Shown here: piece by piece, positions 12,303-24,949 of the stretch | Layout: every line of letters begins with the position of its first letter | Numbering within the stretch: position 1 is the stretch's first letter | From: Lasiosphaeria ovina | Lineage: Eukaryota > Ascomycota > Sordariomycetes > Sordariales > Lasiosphaeriaceae | DNA: 64,000 bases | Assembly: GCA_033439765.1 (NCBI GenBank) | Contig: JAULSN010000006.1 | Coordinates: forward strand, 186,001-250,000 | Direction of reading: 5' to 3' | The notes under the pieces: model-generated | Told to the model about the DNA's origin: nothing | What the model saw: only the letters and a program-made list of their open reading frames with translations | The model's database searches: none | Program-made: the position numbers and the translations under genes

Positions 12303-12539
12303 CTTGATTTGGCTAATGCGTGGTGTGATGCTTGGGTTGAATTGAGCGTTAGTGTTTCGCGAGGTTGGGTCGAGCCTTGCGGTGAAAAGTTGAGCAGAGC
12401 TGAGCTGCGCCGCTGGTGCCTAAATAAAATACCTAGAGCACACACACACTCGGCCGAAGCACGTGAGTGTGAGTGGCTTGGAAAGCTGAGAGCTCCCCTT
12501 CCTATCTCGTATTTCCATACATAGTCAAGGTATCTTACC

Positions 12540-12720
12540 TCAATAGCAACAAATTTTGGCCAAATCCGCATTAGGCTCGGAACCTGAGCAGGAGCTGAGG
12601 CGCACTGAGCATCACCCTGAGCCGAGGTGAGTCTCAGGGATGTCCCAGCTATACTTGCCGTGTCCAAACTAATCCCAGTTTTGGGACACTCATCCATAAC
12701 TTCTATTTTCTCCTTACGGA
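12540..12720 (-). repeat. Dispersed CTCA/TGAGC-rich repeat, copy 1
   Basis: On the minus strand the order TCCCAAAACTGGGA, a GGCAAGTATAGC core, GACTCACCTCGGCTCA and a terminal TTTGGCCA recurs in diverged form at 34,100-34,420. Looser matches are at 25,945-26,160 and 49,350-49,600. Non-coding; family identity unknown. Confidence 0.5.
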
Positions 12721-13050
12721 CGGAAATAGTTACCATTATCAAACCAACTAAAGCCACAATCTGTAATCAAACTGAGAATTTAGTATGCACAAACTTGTCC
12801 ATATGCATATTTTAAATATGACGAAATTCCATGAATATTATGTTTACAAAATATCTAACTAGCTTAATTTGTCACGGCATTGTGGAAGCCGTACCAGTAC
12901 TATATAACCTACTATGGGTTGCAGGCTGGTAGCTTGCAATCTTGGTGTCCTTTTGGAAGGTTTAGCGCAGCGGGTGGGGTTGCTGTGGCCGGAACTGTCA
13001 CAGGAAGAGCCTACTCTGCAAGGCGCACCGCCCTCGGTCAGCTACCTTCC

Positions 13051-13300
13051 TGTCAGAAGCGCGGCACACTGGATTCGGTGGAATTAATGGGCTTGCAAAG
13101 ATGTGATTGTATTGCTTGTGTTGCTCTCTAGCCTCACCAGAGAGCCTCTGTTATAGTTGTGAATAGTAGCTCACACTAGCTGAACTGACGTGGCCAGTTC
13201 AGCTCTCTGAGCTCTATTCAGCTCGGTTGGCCACACCTCCATGGTGTTCTGGCCTCTGGCCAGATCCCCCTTCTTTCTGACACTTCTATCCCGAAATCGT
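13051..13300 (+). mobile_element. Isolated terminus of the hairpin repeat (MULE-like) family
   Basis: Starts with TGTCAG, continues through CACACTGG and GTGGAATT, a decayed hairpin (GCTCTCT...AGAGAGCC), GGCCACACCTCCATGGTG and TTCTGGCC...GGCCAGA, and ends in TTTCTGACA. The same order of blocks occurs at 50,259-50,480 and, inverted, at 54,560-54,821. Confidence 0.6.
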
Positions 13301-14794
13301 CAAATCCGCCTTACCTGTTCAATCAGCAGTTATATCCCATGCATATAGAGATATCTTAGCCCAGGATGTAGGTGGTGTGGAAAGAGGGAGGAATCAAGAT
13401 TGTTGCTTGACCTACTTCTGACAGATCGCCACCCCACGCTCCTCACGAAAAATCGACTGGCATTGGCCGCAGCGCAGCCACTTGAGACATCAGCCTTGAT
13501 TAGCTGCAAGAGTGCAGAGAAACCAAGGCGCGGCGGGGTTATCGGTGCGCCACCAGCCTTTTAGGGCCTTCTTTCTCCTTCACATGAAATCTCAGGCAAT
13601 TACCCGGGCTTCCATGGCGGTGACTGTATTCAGTTCACTCTCTCCTGTGATACACTTCAAACCTTCCTACTCAGCCACGTTCAACCTTTTTTTTTTTTTC
13701 CCCCATGGTGGCGCTCACATCGGTAACCAGGAATCGAAACACCTACCATAGTCACTCACAAGTAGAAGGGCAACATATCCCCAGACTCTGCGACGTTTGC
13801 CTATTGAAAAGCTATAGTAACAAGGCAGCCTGGCTGAACCGCGGCACCCTTGCCTTTCCCCTTCATATAACGTTGGCCCTATGTCGTAGCAATGGCTTTT
13901 CACCGTTGGGTCCCACCACTCGCGCCCTGTATGAAACACGCCATTGGCGCCGTAGTAGCATCTGCCGGGCTACGCTCGTGCAATAAAGTGTCGGAAGAAG
14001 CCGTCAGATGCACATTCGTGGCGCGTGTGGTGCTGGAATTTACATTCGTGGCGCGTTGATCTACATACTTGGCCCTGATCTATATTCCTGGCCTCCTAGG
14101 TCTAAGACCCGATTTCATCACATAAATTAGGGCATCTAGGCTATGCCCACCTCTCTTTCTTCTTCCTAATACAAGCACTCTTTTGGCCACTTTCTACGCA
14201 CCGTTGTTTGTGACATAAAGTAGGTATAGTACTGTTCCATGTGCTTCACAACCATCAATCCCCACAACCATCAATCCCCACAACCAGCTGTTAGCCCCAT
14301 CCACAGCGCCCCTGACAGTAAAATTTCTATAGGTAAGAGGTAAATAACACGGAGGGAGCACAAGGTGCAAATGGCGCAAAGGTGTGAATGGTGTGAATGG
14401 GGGCATCCCATTTTGTTTGGCGGACTTGCCCTTTGAAAGCTTCGCCGTACCGTACAGTAATTATCACGGTGAATGCCGCGATATTACGAACGATTCTTAC
14501 ATCTTCCGTAGTACAGTGGTCAGTATGTGAGTTTGTCACTTCCTCGGGAAGCGATTTGCTCGAGACCCGGTTTCAAAACCAAGCGGGAGAGGTGACTTGG
14601 TGGGGGTTCTAGAGGGCTCCTTTTTTTACTATTTTCCTCTAGTGACGTCTATAGCTTGATTCGTTGTTGTGAGGGGTGATGTGTGGTTTGCTGTTTCTGG
14701 GTGGGGAAGTGTGATGATGTATTGGAGAGGTTTAGGTTTGGTGGGTTGTTGATAATGAGGTGGATGAGAATAGACTTGATTTTCCTTACTTGTG

Positions 14795-16681
14795 CTACAT
14801 CGCAGCTATAATCTCCATATCCCGTTCCAAATGCCCAATGACCTCAAAAAACGCAGCATTCTGTTGTGTGATCCCATCCTCATCCTTGCCAATCTCCCCA
14901 AGGCAGAAATCCTGCCTGATACACGTCCGAACAGCGCTGTGGTAGTTAGCCCCGCCCATTGTATTCACTCTGTCCAGTACCTTTGTGATGGTCTGATAAT
15001 CATCTAGAAGGCCTGCGGCACACCGACCAGAGCCTGAGCAAAGACTTTCCATTGGCTGCCCAATGATAAGCTCGATTAGCAGCACTCCCAGTGCGAGCAG
15101 CACTGATGTCGGATTCACAATTCTCCCACACCCTGCCTGGCCCAACCTGTCTGGAAACGGCCGCAGAACAAACGCATCTTGACGAAGTATGCCGTCGTCT
15201 TGTTGTACCAGAAATATGTCGCTATGTGTCGGTGGATTATTCAGCCATGGAGTGCTTTGCAGGTGCACGACACTCGAAGCAACTGTCCACGCCAGCCGCA
15301 GTCGATCGAGATATGTGAGAGAGATATATGGCTTGCCGTTGTGGTTGGTGTTAGCTGCGCCGGCGGCACCCAGGACGGCTCCCAGGGGAACCATGGACCA
15401 GGCGGCGCAATCTGCGCCGTCGAGACTGCCGAGGGGATACACGTCGAACCCGCGGGAGAGAAGGCCCGTTTGATCCATGATGCGACCACAGCACTCATCA
15501 TCACCTTGCTCCTGGAACCTTCGGAGGGCTTGGCAGAGATTGCTGATGCTGGAGGGCGAGCGAAGGGAGGTTGTCAGGGTAGGTGTCCACTGCATCTCCA
15601 TGGCGTCGGGATTGGAGACGCTGGCGGCTGTTGTCGTTGTCGTCGTGGAAGTAATAGATGTGATGGACGCTGTGACCATGGTCGTAGCTGATGAGGCGAA
15701 CGAGAACTTGACTCTTTTGTTTGGTCTGAGGGACTCGGGTCTCGAGTGGAGAGATGTTGTGGCCGTCTGAGGCAGCAGCAGCTTTTCGACCTTGACAGGG
15801 CGTAGCAAGACCTGATTCCAGAGCCGCAAATTTCCCCATTGGTGTCCGTCCGTCTCCATAGCGGTTGAGGCGTACGACACGGAAATGTGAAACTTGAGGC
15901 TCTTGATGATATCCTCGTCGTCATCGTCGGGGGTGATAGTCACGGGCTGTGGCGTGAGACGCAGGCCCACGTCGTGAAGACTTGGACAGGCGCAGGTGAC
16001 GGCGCCACGGACGGCATGATAGACGCCTATTGCCGTGTTCCTGACGACTTTGCAAACTCTGCCTCTGGCACGGCGATTCCGGTTGCGCTCCAGCCCGACG
16101 TTTGACGATATCAGACTTTCGAGGCTGGAGACGCCGTTCCGTAATCTGGCGATTAGCTCCTGGTAGTCAGATCGTTGGAGGACGAACAAGACACGTTTAA
16201 GCTCCTTCTTGACGCTGGAGGAGCCCAGCCATTGAGGCTAAAGACAGGTGAGTGTCCGATACCCCTTGTTGTCTCGTTCACAGGGGTCACTTACCTTCCC
16301 GTCTGGACCAAGATCGAGTTTCTCCTTGATCTCTTCAATAGCCTCATTCATGTCGAGCAAATTGTCCTTGAACACCTTGGCAGACCTCCATAGGCGCTCG
16401 TGAATCTTCCTGGCGGTGGTTTCATCCCTCCAGAGTGGACCAAGTGGGTCGTTGATCATGTTCTCAATCTTGGTCTCGGGTACGATATTGACGAGGAGGC
16501 GCTCACAAACATTTTGGAGCTTCGCTTGCTCAGTCTCAAGACTACGGGTCAGACTCTTGAGTTCGCGAGTGTAAAAGCGCCATTTCTGAAAGGTGCTGGC
16601 GCCTTTAATGTAGAGCTGGAGGGCTGAAACAAGGATTGGGACCCCGCCGAGCACGACACCAGCGACCTCAAAACCCGACAT
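14795..16681 (-). CDS. DUF7580-like protein with hydrophobic N-terminal motif
   Basis: Two exons, 16,681-16,295 and 16,237-14,795, join in frame across a 57-nt intron (GTAAGT...CTTTAG) and encode 609 residues. The N-terminus starts MSGFEVAGVVLGGVP, the hydrophobic Gly-rich motif typical of this fungal family, followed by a helical region with many charged residues. The middle is Ser/Thr-rich with a (Thr)6 run. The C-terminal third (LTYLDRLRLAWTVASS, later LGVLLIELIIGQPME) looks like the degenerate kinase-fold of DUF7580 proteins, without a clear catalytic motif, so a pseudokinase is inferred. Such genes are common in fungal immunity-type clusters. It is divergently paired with the zinc-finger gene starting at 17,125. 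Confidence 0.85.
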
Positions 16682-17124
16682 GGCGATGCAGGTGATGAGC
16701 GAGGGCGTGGGGAGAATTACGCATTCTGCGGCTCATGGACTGCGATGGAAAGGAGCAAGTCAGGCCTGCGGGCCTGGTCTGCGATGCACAGAGTTGATGA
16801 AATGGAACGACCCGACGTCGCGCGCTGAGCCCCAACGTTCCTTCCTCTTTCCCTGGAGAGCAGCTACCCCGCTCCGTCTGCATGCGCCGAGCCCTGTTTG
16901 GCCCCCAATCGCCCAACGTGATTCCTCACTACTTGAGCTCGCTCGCTTTTCCTTCACTTTTCCTCGTGCTGTGCTGTGCTGTGCTGTGCTGTGCTATTCC
17001 CGCCATCCATCATTTCGTGCTCTGGTACCATGCCCTGCGCCCCGTGAGAGGGTCGCAAGGTACATCTGTTTTCAGTGACATCTGTCGAACCTGTCAAAGT
17101 GATTTTGGCTCTCGGTCGGGGGAA
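16682..17124. promoter_or_regulatory. 443-bp bidirectional promoter region with GTGCT pentanucleotide repeat
   Basis: The start codons at 16,681 (minus) and 17,125 (plus) share this spacer, so it must drive both genes. It contains about five GTGCT units at 16,967-16,995. No specific operator was recognised. Confidence 0.6.
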
Positions 17125-19410
17125 ATGGCATCTGTAAAGGGCCTCGTCCTCTCGTGTCTGCAGGCCTTTGACGTTCTGTCGGCTGCCATCTCGGCCGCGG
17201 AGGCCGGCGATGGTGAACGAAACTACGACCTTCAAGTTACCCAATCACAAACATTCTCCCTCGCCACCGTCATGGACCAGCTTGCACGATCCAAGATCTG
17301 GGCTGGAAATATCGGGGTTCACCGCAAGGGGAGGAGTTCTTTGGATTACCGTCTGCGGGAGGCGTCGCACATTCGTGATCAGGTTGTCCGTCTGCTCGGC
17401 GATCTGTTGGATGCCTTGCAAGATGGTGAGTTAACGTTTTCACTGTAAAATACCCTCGCACTGGCTGACTGATTGGAGCCACCTCGATATTTCGTGGGGA
17501 TCGTGCACCGTGGGACAGGGAGCCTGCGCTACAGGATGAAGGTGAAGACGAGGATGACGACGAGAATGAGCCAATCGACGACATTGACGACACAAATATG
17601 GCTGGGCTGACGGAGCTGGATCAAATTTCTGCCGACATAAGTGAAGTCATCGACTGTCTCTTCCGACTGTCCGTATCAATACAAAACCCAGCCCCTCACG
17701 ACAGGTTCAAGAGCTCGACATGGACCAACATCGGAGAACAGGCACACTTCTACATTAGCCACGTGCGGGAAAAGTTCCACGACGGAGACGATGACTGTGT
17801 TGGCCGCCTGGGGAGGGCGAATGCTCACCGTCGACAATATTTTCGCTATCGGGAGCAACAGCACGAAAAGCTGGCTCAAGGGATCGACGACGCCCATACT
17901 GGCATCACAATAACCGATGATGCCCTAACCAGCACCATCGCTCCTTCAATTCCGCAGCAAATGAAGAATGTCATACCGAGTGAGAAGGGGCCACAAGGGT
18001 TGGATGTCATCGACGAGGACAAGGTGTCGATTGGCTGGACCGAGACCACCGTCGGATCGTCACTTGTGGCCAGGGATAGGCCCAGGATCCCTCCCCTGCC
18101 CAAAGATTCCGCTGAGCGTCCATTTGAATGTCCATACTGCTACATGATGATATCGGCGACAACTACCCGAGCATGGAGGTCAGCGTCATTTTTTGCTCTT
18201 GGCGCTTTACCCCTGAACCCCAGAGACTGACCCACTTTCAGGAGACACGTATTTGCCGACCTCTGCCCCTATGTCTGCATGTCACCAGACTGCCACACGC
18301 CCGAAGAGAGGTACCAAGGCCGTCACGAATGGATGCAGCACATGCTTTACAACCACTGGAGGTCATGGACTTGCACGCTTGGGTGTGGCGAGAGCTTTGA
18401 CTCGGCAAACGAGGCCAGAAGCCACTTGATCAAAGCCCATGCCGATATCTCCACTCCAGAACGCATTGAGTCACTTGTTGGGATTCTGGAGGGACCCAAG
18501 TCTCGGGATGCTACGGTTGACTGTCCCCTGTGCAAGCAATCGGATTTTACCATCAAGGAGTACGCTCGTCACGTCGGACGCCATCAGAAAGACCTATCTC
18601 TTTTCTCACTACCTCCGCTGGGGGATGATGACGAACAAGACCACGGAGCCAGCCAGGACAATGAGAAATCCGGCCAGGATATCGAAGGCGAGGGAAGTGG
18701 TAGTGGCGAAGCAGGAAGTGAGATCCATGTTGACGATTACCAAATTTTCGAGCCCATGACGGGGCCCAACGAAGATAACCAGTCGCCACACCCACCATTT
18801 GATTCTGATTTTGTGGATTTTCCAGATCAGGAGAGTCGTGTACCGGGCCAAGAAGGCTTTGCGCACAACGAGCCACGGTACTGCTACTGCAACCAAGTTA
18901 GCTATGGCGAGATGGTAAGCTGCGATGCAGACGACTGTCTACGGGAGTGGTTCCATCTTGGCTGTGTGGACCCAACAGCCGCCCCAATGCATGGAGGTCA
19001 GTCAAGATGTTTTGCCACATCGGTGCGCATAGTGCTGACTCACAACCTCACACGCAGAAAAATGGTATTGCGATGAATGCAAGCAGCGGTTACAAATCAC
19101 AGCCGAGACTTCGGAGCAACAAGCTCCGCCTCAGCCCTTGAGTTATAGGCCTCGGATTGAAAGCTATCTGGCCGTAAGCACATCTGGCCGGGCTACGCTA
19201 GCGTTTGCTAACTGCTGCCAGCCCGAAAAGTTTTACCCAGGTGACCAAGTTTACGTAGGCGTTCCCAGAACGGAGACGCGCGAAGGGCCATACACAGTCT
19301 CGGCTGTGGATAATAGACGCTACCAGCTCTGCAATAAGGATGGAAGCCTGGTTATGATGGATGGCTGGTGGAAGGAAGAGGAACTTGTGCTTTATGATCC
19401 TTTCGAGTAA
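17125..19410 (+). CDS. C2H2 zinc-finger protein with PHD finger and SH3-like C-terminal tail
   Basis: Five exons: 17,125-17,425, 17,479-18,178, 18,242-18,996, 19,058-19,173 and 19,222-19,410. All splice in frame to 686 residues; introns are 48-63 nt, the last with GCTAAC and TGCCAG. The N-terminus is helical, then acidic (residues about 115-135). A C2H2 array starts at Cys318 (CPYC) and ends in [16 protein letters not shown], a form usual in fungal NLR-associated zinc-finger proteins. Residues about 547-600 form an ING-type PHD finger: YCYCN, then SCDADDC, WFHLGC and KWYCDEC, which in ING proteins reads the histone H3 tail. The last exon ([10 protein letters not shown]...) looks like a short SH3/Tudor-like barrel. 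A chromatin-bound regulator is inferred. It is divergent from the DUF7580-like gene. Confidence 0.85.
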
Positions 19411-20637
19411 GCTAGCAGCACCTTCTAGCTCGAGAAGCTGACTACGTCCCTGGGTGTCGGAGTTGACCAGAGGCTTCACCTTCGATGCGGAGATGGCCTT
19501 CTCTCTTGCCCCCTTCGCTCCCTAGCGGTGCATATATTGAAGTTTTGGGAGGCCCATTCCTCCTGCGCGTGATATTGGGCTCGAAAAGGCGTGCTTGGTG
19601 GCTTCCAGACCTTGTGTATGTGTAACCAGGCACGAAAGGAAAAGTGCTCGGTGGGAAATGCTTGGAGCAACACTAAGCAAGAAACAAGTTACTTCTTAAA
19701 TAGCCAGTATAGATACCATCATCGCGTCTACTGTGACGGCCTGCCTAGGAGGGTAAGGAAGTCAGAGGTTGAATGCCGTAACGAATGTGAATTCAAAGCT
19801 AAGGAAGGAAAAGGAAAAGGAAGCTATCGCAGGGACCAGACCACACTCTAACTACAAAGCAGCAAATAGAATCCTGTCAGGTGTGGGCACCATGACACTT
19901 GCCCTTTGTTCACTTCACACGCCTACCAACCCAACCCACAGGTGCTACTGCACCGTACAGACAGACGACCCACACAGTCGAGCGGTTTGTAATATCAATG
20001 CATATGGTTTATCTTCCATTGCTTGTTTGATTGGGATACTGCTCCCGCAATCTGTGCACTTGTGTTTGCTTTTTACGTCTCAACCAACCTGTGTGGTTCA
20101 CTCTTCCAGCTCACCCACCCAACCCTCACGATCCTAGGCCGGGCCTAGCTCCGTGGATCCTCAGTGTTCCAGATTGTAACATATGAGTAAGCTCTAAGAT
20201 CATCGACATTATCATCGTATATATGTAGAACAGTCCGACCAATCACAGAGGAACCGTCCTCTTTCCCTCGGGTCCATCCGGTGGACCCGACGTGAAACCG
20301 CTCGGGTCCAGATACAGACGCCCCTGGCCCCTCATTGGTCAGCCGTCGGGGCGCTCCGCCCCCTCCCAGGTGCAGCAGCCCCTCATTCCGGGATTTGTGA
20401 CACATACCCATCACCATGTACACATTAAAAGGTTAACACAGGTCTGTCTCGGAATGGAAAATTGCCACTCATTGTGACTACCGGCGCTCCCATCCTGGCG
20501 CTCCCAGTTCCTAGAATGTGACGGCCACTGTAGGTGGCGCGATGGAGGTTCTTAAAGGTTAGGACCTTAGCCGTCCTTCAGAACCTAGCCTGTATTTTGG
20601 TTGTAGGCTTTGAAGGACTATCACGTCTATTGCTAGT

Positions 20638-20688
20638 TATGCGATATATAGATTAAAGTTGGTCACCCAAAAAAGCCAATACCCGGCG
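20638..20688 (-). repeat. Dispersed ~50-bp motif, copy 1
   Basis: On the minus strand it reads CGCCGGGTATTGGCTTTTTT, then GGTGACCAACTTTAATCTAT and ATATCGCATAA. The same motif is at 24,895-24,949 and 59,496-59,549, in each case near the edge of an AT-rich degraded tract. Confidence 0.7.
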
Positions 20689-21111
20689 GAAGCACGAAGC
20701 ACAAGTCCAACACGAAAGGTTCTCGGATCCGGCTACAACTAGCGCATTACATACCGGCCGCTCCGCTCCACACACCCAAACTTTGAACGGCCCAGAGGCG
20801 TCAAGGTTCGGCATAACCATAGATTTGCTACCCGATAATACGTATACCAAGAAGACTTACGCCGTACCGTAGCGTCAATCTCAATCGGCCAGCACAAGTA
20901 TAAATAGAATAAGAATACTATAATTAACGAAAAGGTCTTCATTATATAAACCTTCTAATCCTCACCCAAATCTACTAGATTAACCAAATCTATCAAATTT
21001 ACTATAATAATATATTTAACGCGGCCAAACTAGTATAACCGGTGCGTTCCGATCTATCGTACGCGCTAGAAAAGGGAGGTACTCGGACGAAGCTCACCTT
21101 AAAGTCTAGAT

Positions 21112-21448
21112 TATAAAGACGTATACGGTACCGGTACGCCCTAGGCGAAGAACGGTAACGATTTCCTTACCGGATAAGCTACCGCGAAAAGGCCCCGTAC
21201 GTAAGAAGCTCGTTGGCGACGCTAAAAATATAGCCGATATCGAAATTAATAATAATATAAACCAGGAGGACCTTAAGAGGTTAGTCTTATTCGGATGGGA
21301 TAGATCCAACGTAAAAGCGAAAGATAGGATATCTATAGACGACCCGAAATGGAAGGAATTCTTGAACGCCTGCTCTGGGGACTTATTTGACGACATTAAG
21401 GAATGGTTGGAGCGATTAAAAGTGATCGCCAATCAGGTTGCGAAATAG
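21112..21448 (+). pseudogene. Degenerate unrecognised reading frame in TA-rich DNA
   Basis: An open frame of about 110 codons without an ATG ends at TAG 21,446-21,448. Its tail (KWKEFLNACSGDLFDD followed by an amphipathic helix) has protein-like composition, unlike the flanks. It may be the remains of a transposon ORF. No family recognised. Confidence 0.3.
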
Positions 21449-22421
21449 AGAAGAACAATAAAATAATATAACGCTACCGGGTTATAACCTAAACTTGGAC
21501 CTGATAGCCCCCATGATGAATAAACACATTTCACAAATCACGTGTTCTCGGAGAGGAGTAGGTTCGATATATTTCGCGGTGGCAGAAGGAGAACACATGA
21601 CAGAGGTAAGAACGAGTAGAGTTGGCTTTTCAGCTGCTGCTCGAGTCCAGGCGCTCGTGTATCGGATGTGCCTTAGTCACCCACGTACAGAAAAACCGGT
21701 ACGTGCAGAAGTAAAATACTCGGTAGAATTGTGAGGAGCCTTGCGAAGTAATGACCATAGTCAGTGGTCGCCAAAACAAGGATGCCTACCAACAGCCCCC
21801 TGAGTTTCAGGTTGGATAAATATATGGCCCATTTTCCAACCTTGCGGAAGTCAAACATCACAATCAGTCCTAGGGCATAACCAACATTCTCCGAATTTAT
21901 TCCGCAGCAGAGGCCTTCGGTTCCTGGTGTGAGTGGTGGTGAAAGATGACTCCGGAGAAAGCATAAATGCCAGCTTCATTGAGAGATTGATATCTTTGAG
22001 GTGTTGCTCCATGGAGCTATCTATTCTTGCTGGCTTGTAGTTGGCCTTTGGCCATATGTAACATATCCACCACTAAATAAGTCAAGGGGTCATACTGTAA
22101 CATCCAAGCATCTGCTACTCACATTTGTCAATACGCGTGGATACTTGTATCCCTCATCTCAGTTCGGACCTCTGCAATCAATGCGTCCAGATCCTCCTTC
22201 GACCAGCCCAAAGCGCCGGTATGTACTGCAGGACTGAGGGCCTCCACCCCAGAACCTACATTCTCCAAGGTAAACATGCTTAGTGGTGTCAGCTTCGAAC
22301 ATACACATCGTGTTTCACCTTTCGATAGCACGGGGCGCATACCAATCTCCTGGTATTTCCTCTTCCTAGGCCGTTCATTCTGCGGCTACCGGAACACAAG
22401 CTCGTGAAAGTTTACAAAGCC

Positions 22422-23612
22422 CTAGGCCTCCAGTTCCTCCCGATACTTGTGGGCCCCGCCCGGGATGCCGCAGCGTGATGCGAGGGACGCGAAGCCGTCG
22501 CCTGACTGCACCTTGATGTAGCGGTAGGCCGCCCATATGCTGTTGCTCCTGCTGTTGGCCCTCTACGCGGACGTGCCCTGGGGAAGAAGCAAGCGGGAGG
22601 CCAACGAGTTGCGGAAGAGAGGTGCGTTTTGGAGAGCTACGGTTCTGTTGCTGTTGATGTTGGTGCCATTGGTGAAAGTGCCATTGGAGGCCGCAAAAGG
22701 TACACCGGCGATGTCGAAGACCTTTGCTCCCGCTAGTACCCCAAAGGCTTTCAGATCCAGACCTCCGCCGGCCACACACATTCCCTTGCTCCAGGCCAAT
22801 ACAGACTTTCGAACCAAGGCCAGATTCCGGTCACTCTCAATGGCGATACCGAGCACCCTCTCCGCCTGCCGATCCCTGCCGCATAGCTGGACAACGGTGC
22901 GGGCCGGAGCTGAAGAGCTACTGCCGATGCTCTTTGCCAAAGCGTCAAGGGCAGATGCGATGATGGGCTTGCCAAGGCCGGCTCCGATATAGACGCCCGC
23001 CACTGTCTGGTTATGGCAAGCGAACAGGATGTTCTCGTCGCAGTTGTCGGGCGTCTTGAAGAAGGCGCCGAGTCCTTCCAGCAACGCCTCAATCTGCTCG
23101 GGCCTGCCGCGGCCATGGCTGCTCTGCGACACCTCTGGCATGACTTCGACTTCGGTTCCGTCTACGAAACATGCTGGAGCTACGTCGAGACTGGCCAGGA
23201 CAGGTCTGTCGGACTTCTTCGGGCTCTCTACGGGCTCCAGCTCCTCGGTCAAAGGGGAACTCGTAGGAGCGTCTGCAGCAGAGATGCTCCCGCGCGGAGT
23301 GCAGCTTCATATGAGGATGTTAGATGTCGGCTCGTCTACCGTTTGGCTGACAGCGAGTTGCAGCAGCATTGGCTCCGCGCAGCGACGGAGCCGCTGGACC
23401 GTATGATATGATATCCAGCCATGCGTGTTAGCATAGTCGGTGCACGGTAGAGGGCAGTCATGCTGGTCGGGGTGGTATGTGTTGATGTTGGCAATGGGCG
23501 AAGGGTCCTCATCCGAGGTGGCTGGCTCCACAGCTTGCGTGCCGTCGAGCTGGATGGCTGCCTGCCCAAGACCCAGCGCCCATGTGAGGACGAGGAGAAA
23601 TGCCCACTTCAT
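22422..23612 (-). pseudogene. Broken secreted LysM-containing chitinase (GH18, killer-toxin-subunit-like type), N-terminal part only
   Basis: The frame starts with ATG at 23,612 and a clear signal peptide (MKWAFLLVLTWALG...). It continues with a CPLPC and WISYHTVQRLRRC region seen at the N-terminus of fungal class V LysM chitinases. In-frame stops interrupt it at 23,307-23,309 (TGA) and 22,563-22,565 (TAG), yet coding continues in the same frame past both. After the second stop comes a LysM-like segment (YIKVQSGDGFASLASRCG). The frame ends at 22,422-22,424 and the GH18 catalytic domain is absent. Family members are secreted and degrade chitin. This copy cannot make an enzyme. Confidence 0.75.
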
Positions 23613-24894
23613 CCTGTCTGGGTGCGTAGCTAAAATGTCTTAACGCAAAGGGAAGGGCGGCTTCCAGCTATGTCGCCACAGAGCGTAGCTGTCTCGACGG
23701 CAAACACCAGGTGCTATTATCACTAAGGCTCAAGGGCGCACTCGACTCGGTTCCCGTGCTTTATATTGCTCCTATCTTCTATTCTAAGTTCTATCATCCT
23801 CAACATAACCCCCGAGCCGCGACCTAAAAATCCTTGCCTGCAATTCATTTGAGAAGAGTTCCATGTCTCTCACCATAGGCTGGGTGACCACACAATATTG
23901 TCCATTTTGAGCTTGGGTTAGACTGTCTTCTATGGAAAAACATCGCCACAAGGATGCATACGACTGTGCCTCCCATCCGAGGTTGCACAAAACCTCACGC
24001 GTAAACCCCAAGGTACTTCTACAGTAGAGTACCTCTAGGACTAGAGCAATACGGAATGGGTGCACTATTTCTTTTCTTGAGAAAGGGGCCGGCTCCGCCC
24101 CCAATCCACCAAGTAGCAAAGCATTGGCCAAGGTAGATAGTTGGGTAACTGCCGCGCTGACATTTCTACACTCGCCCTGCGCTAGGTAATATCATCAGCA
24201 ATCTTTCATACTCGGCTGAAGCTAATGTTAAGCAATATATGCACTATATAGTAACTTTTCCGAATCCAATATATGCTGGCTCATCCGTGCGAGTGTGAGG
24301 CTCTGGGCAGTGGAACCTACGCACTCCTAATTCTTAAAAACAAAAACTTAAAAAAAAACTTACGCATGTTGCAACTTGCGCAGTGGCTCGGTCTGACCAA
24401 ACTCGTTAATTACTAGGCTCAATGGCACAAATTGAACGCCTTCCTTCAAAGCTACAAAGATGCGGTCGAGAGGTGGAGTTTGCGCGACCAGGTGAATTTG
24501 GCAAATACCCGCTGCATGTAGGCTGGTTAAATGCGAATCGAGAGCTCTCCTGGTGCTATCCCAAATTGTAGGGCTGTCTCAAAATTGTGGGAACGATGGA
24601 TTCCATCACACGCATACATGCATTCTCGTGGCCCCTTGCCTTACATGCCTACTTGCCTTCGTGCACAATACGCGTAATTTGGGAGTCCAGGAGCTCAAGG
24701 AGTACCCTCAGCTTCTCATTTAGAATCGTCTCTATCGGACTATTACTCAATGAGGAGTGTAAATAGTTACATTCTTGGTTAAGCGAAGTCAGTCTACAAG
24801 CTTATGCCCCTACACAAACATAGTTTCCAAGGAATAGGCTGGCGCAGTTGCTGCCCATGTCAGGATTCCATTCGTAGCTAGATGCCGGACTCTC

Positions 24895-24949
24895 CGCTGG
24901 GTATTGGCTTTTTTTTTCGTGACCAACTTTAATCTGTATATCGCATAAC
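24895..24949 (+). repeat. Dispersed ~50-bp motif, copy 2
   Basis: Reads CGCTGGGTATTGGCTTTTTT, then CGTGACCAACTTTAATCTGT and ATATCGCATAA. About 85-90% like copy 1 and copy 3 by eye. Confidence 0.7.

Larger units (their letters stand above)
12303..14794. other. Intergenic region with dispersed repeats
   Basis: No gene could be supported. It contains two dispersed repeats listed separately (12,540-12,720 and 13,051-13,300). The rest (13,300-14,794) shows only short ORFs without domain character. Confidence 0.55.
19411..22421. other. Gene-poor region
   Basis: No intact gene. It includes a dispersed 50-bp motif (20,638-20,688) and a TA-rich degraded tract (about 20,840-21,480) with one unrecognised reading frame. 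A perfect GGGTCCA...TGGACCC inverted repeat lies near 20,268. Confidence 0.55.

Noticed and set aside
15179..15691. 170-codon plus-strand ORF within the DUF7580-like gene
   Set aside because: Antisense shadow of a well-supported spliced gene.
20268..20288. Perfect GGGTCCA/TGGACCC inverted repeat
   Set aside because: Seven-base arms are expected by chance; no element or terminator context.
22128..22340. 70-codon minus-strand ORF next to the chitinase relic
   Set aside because: No recognisable domain and no match to the missing chitinase catalytic part.
23784..24131. 115-codon minus-strand ORF
   Set aside because: Begins with a non-ATG codon, no domain and no splice context.
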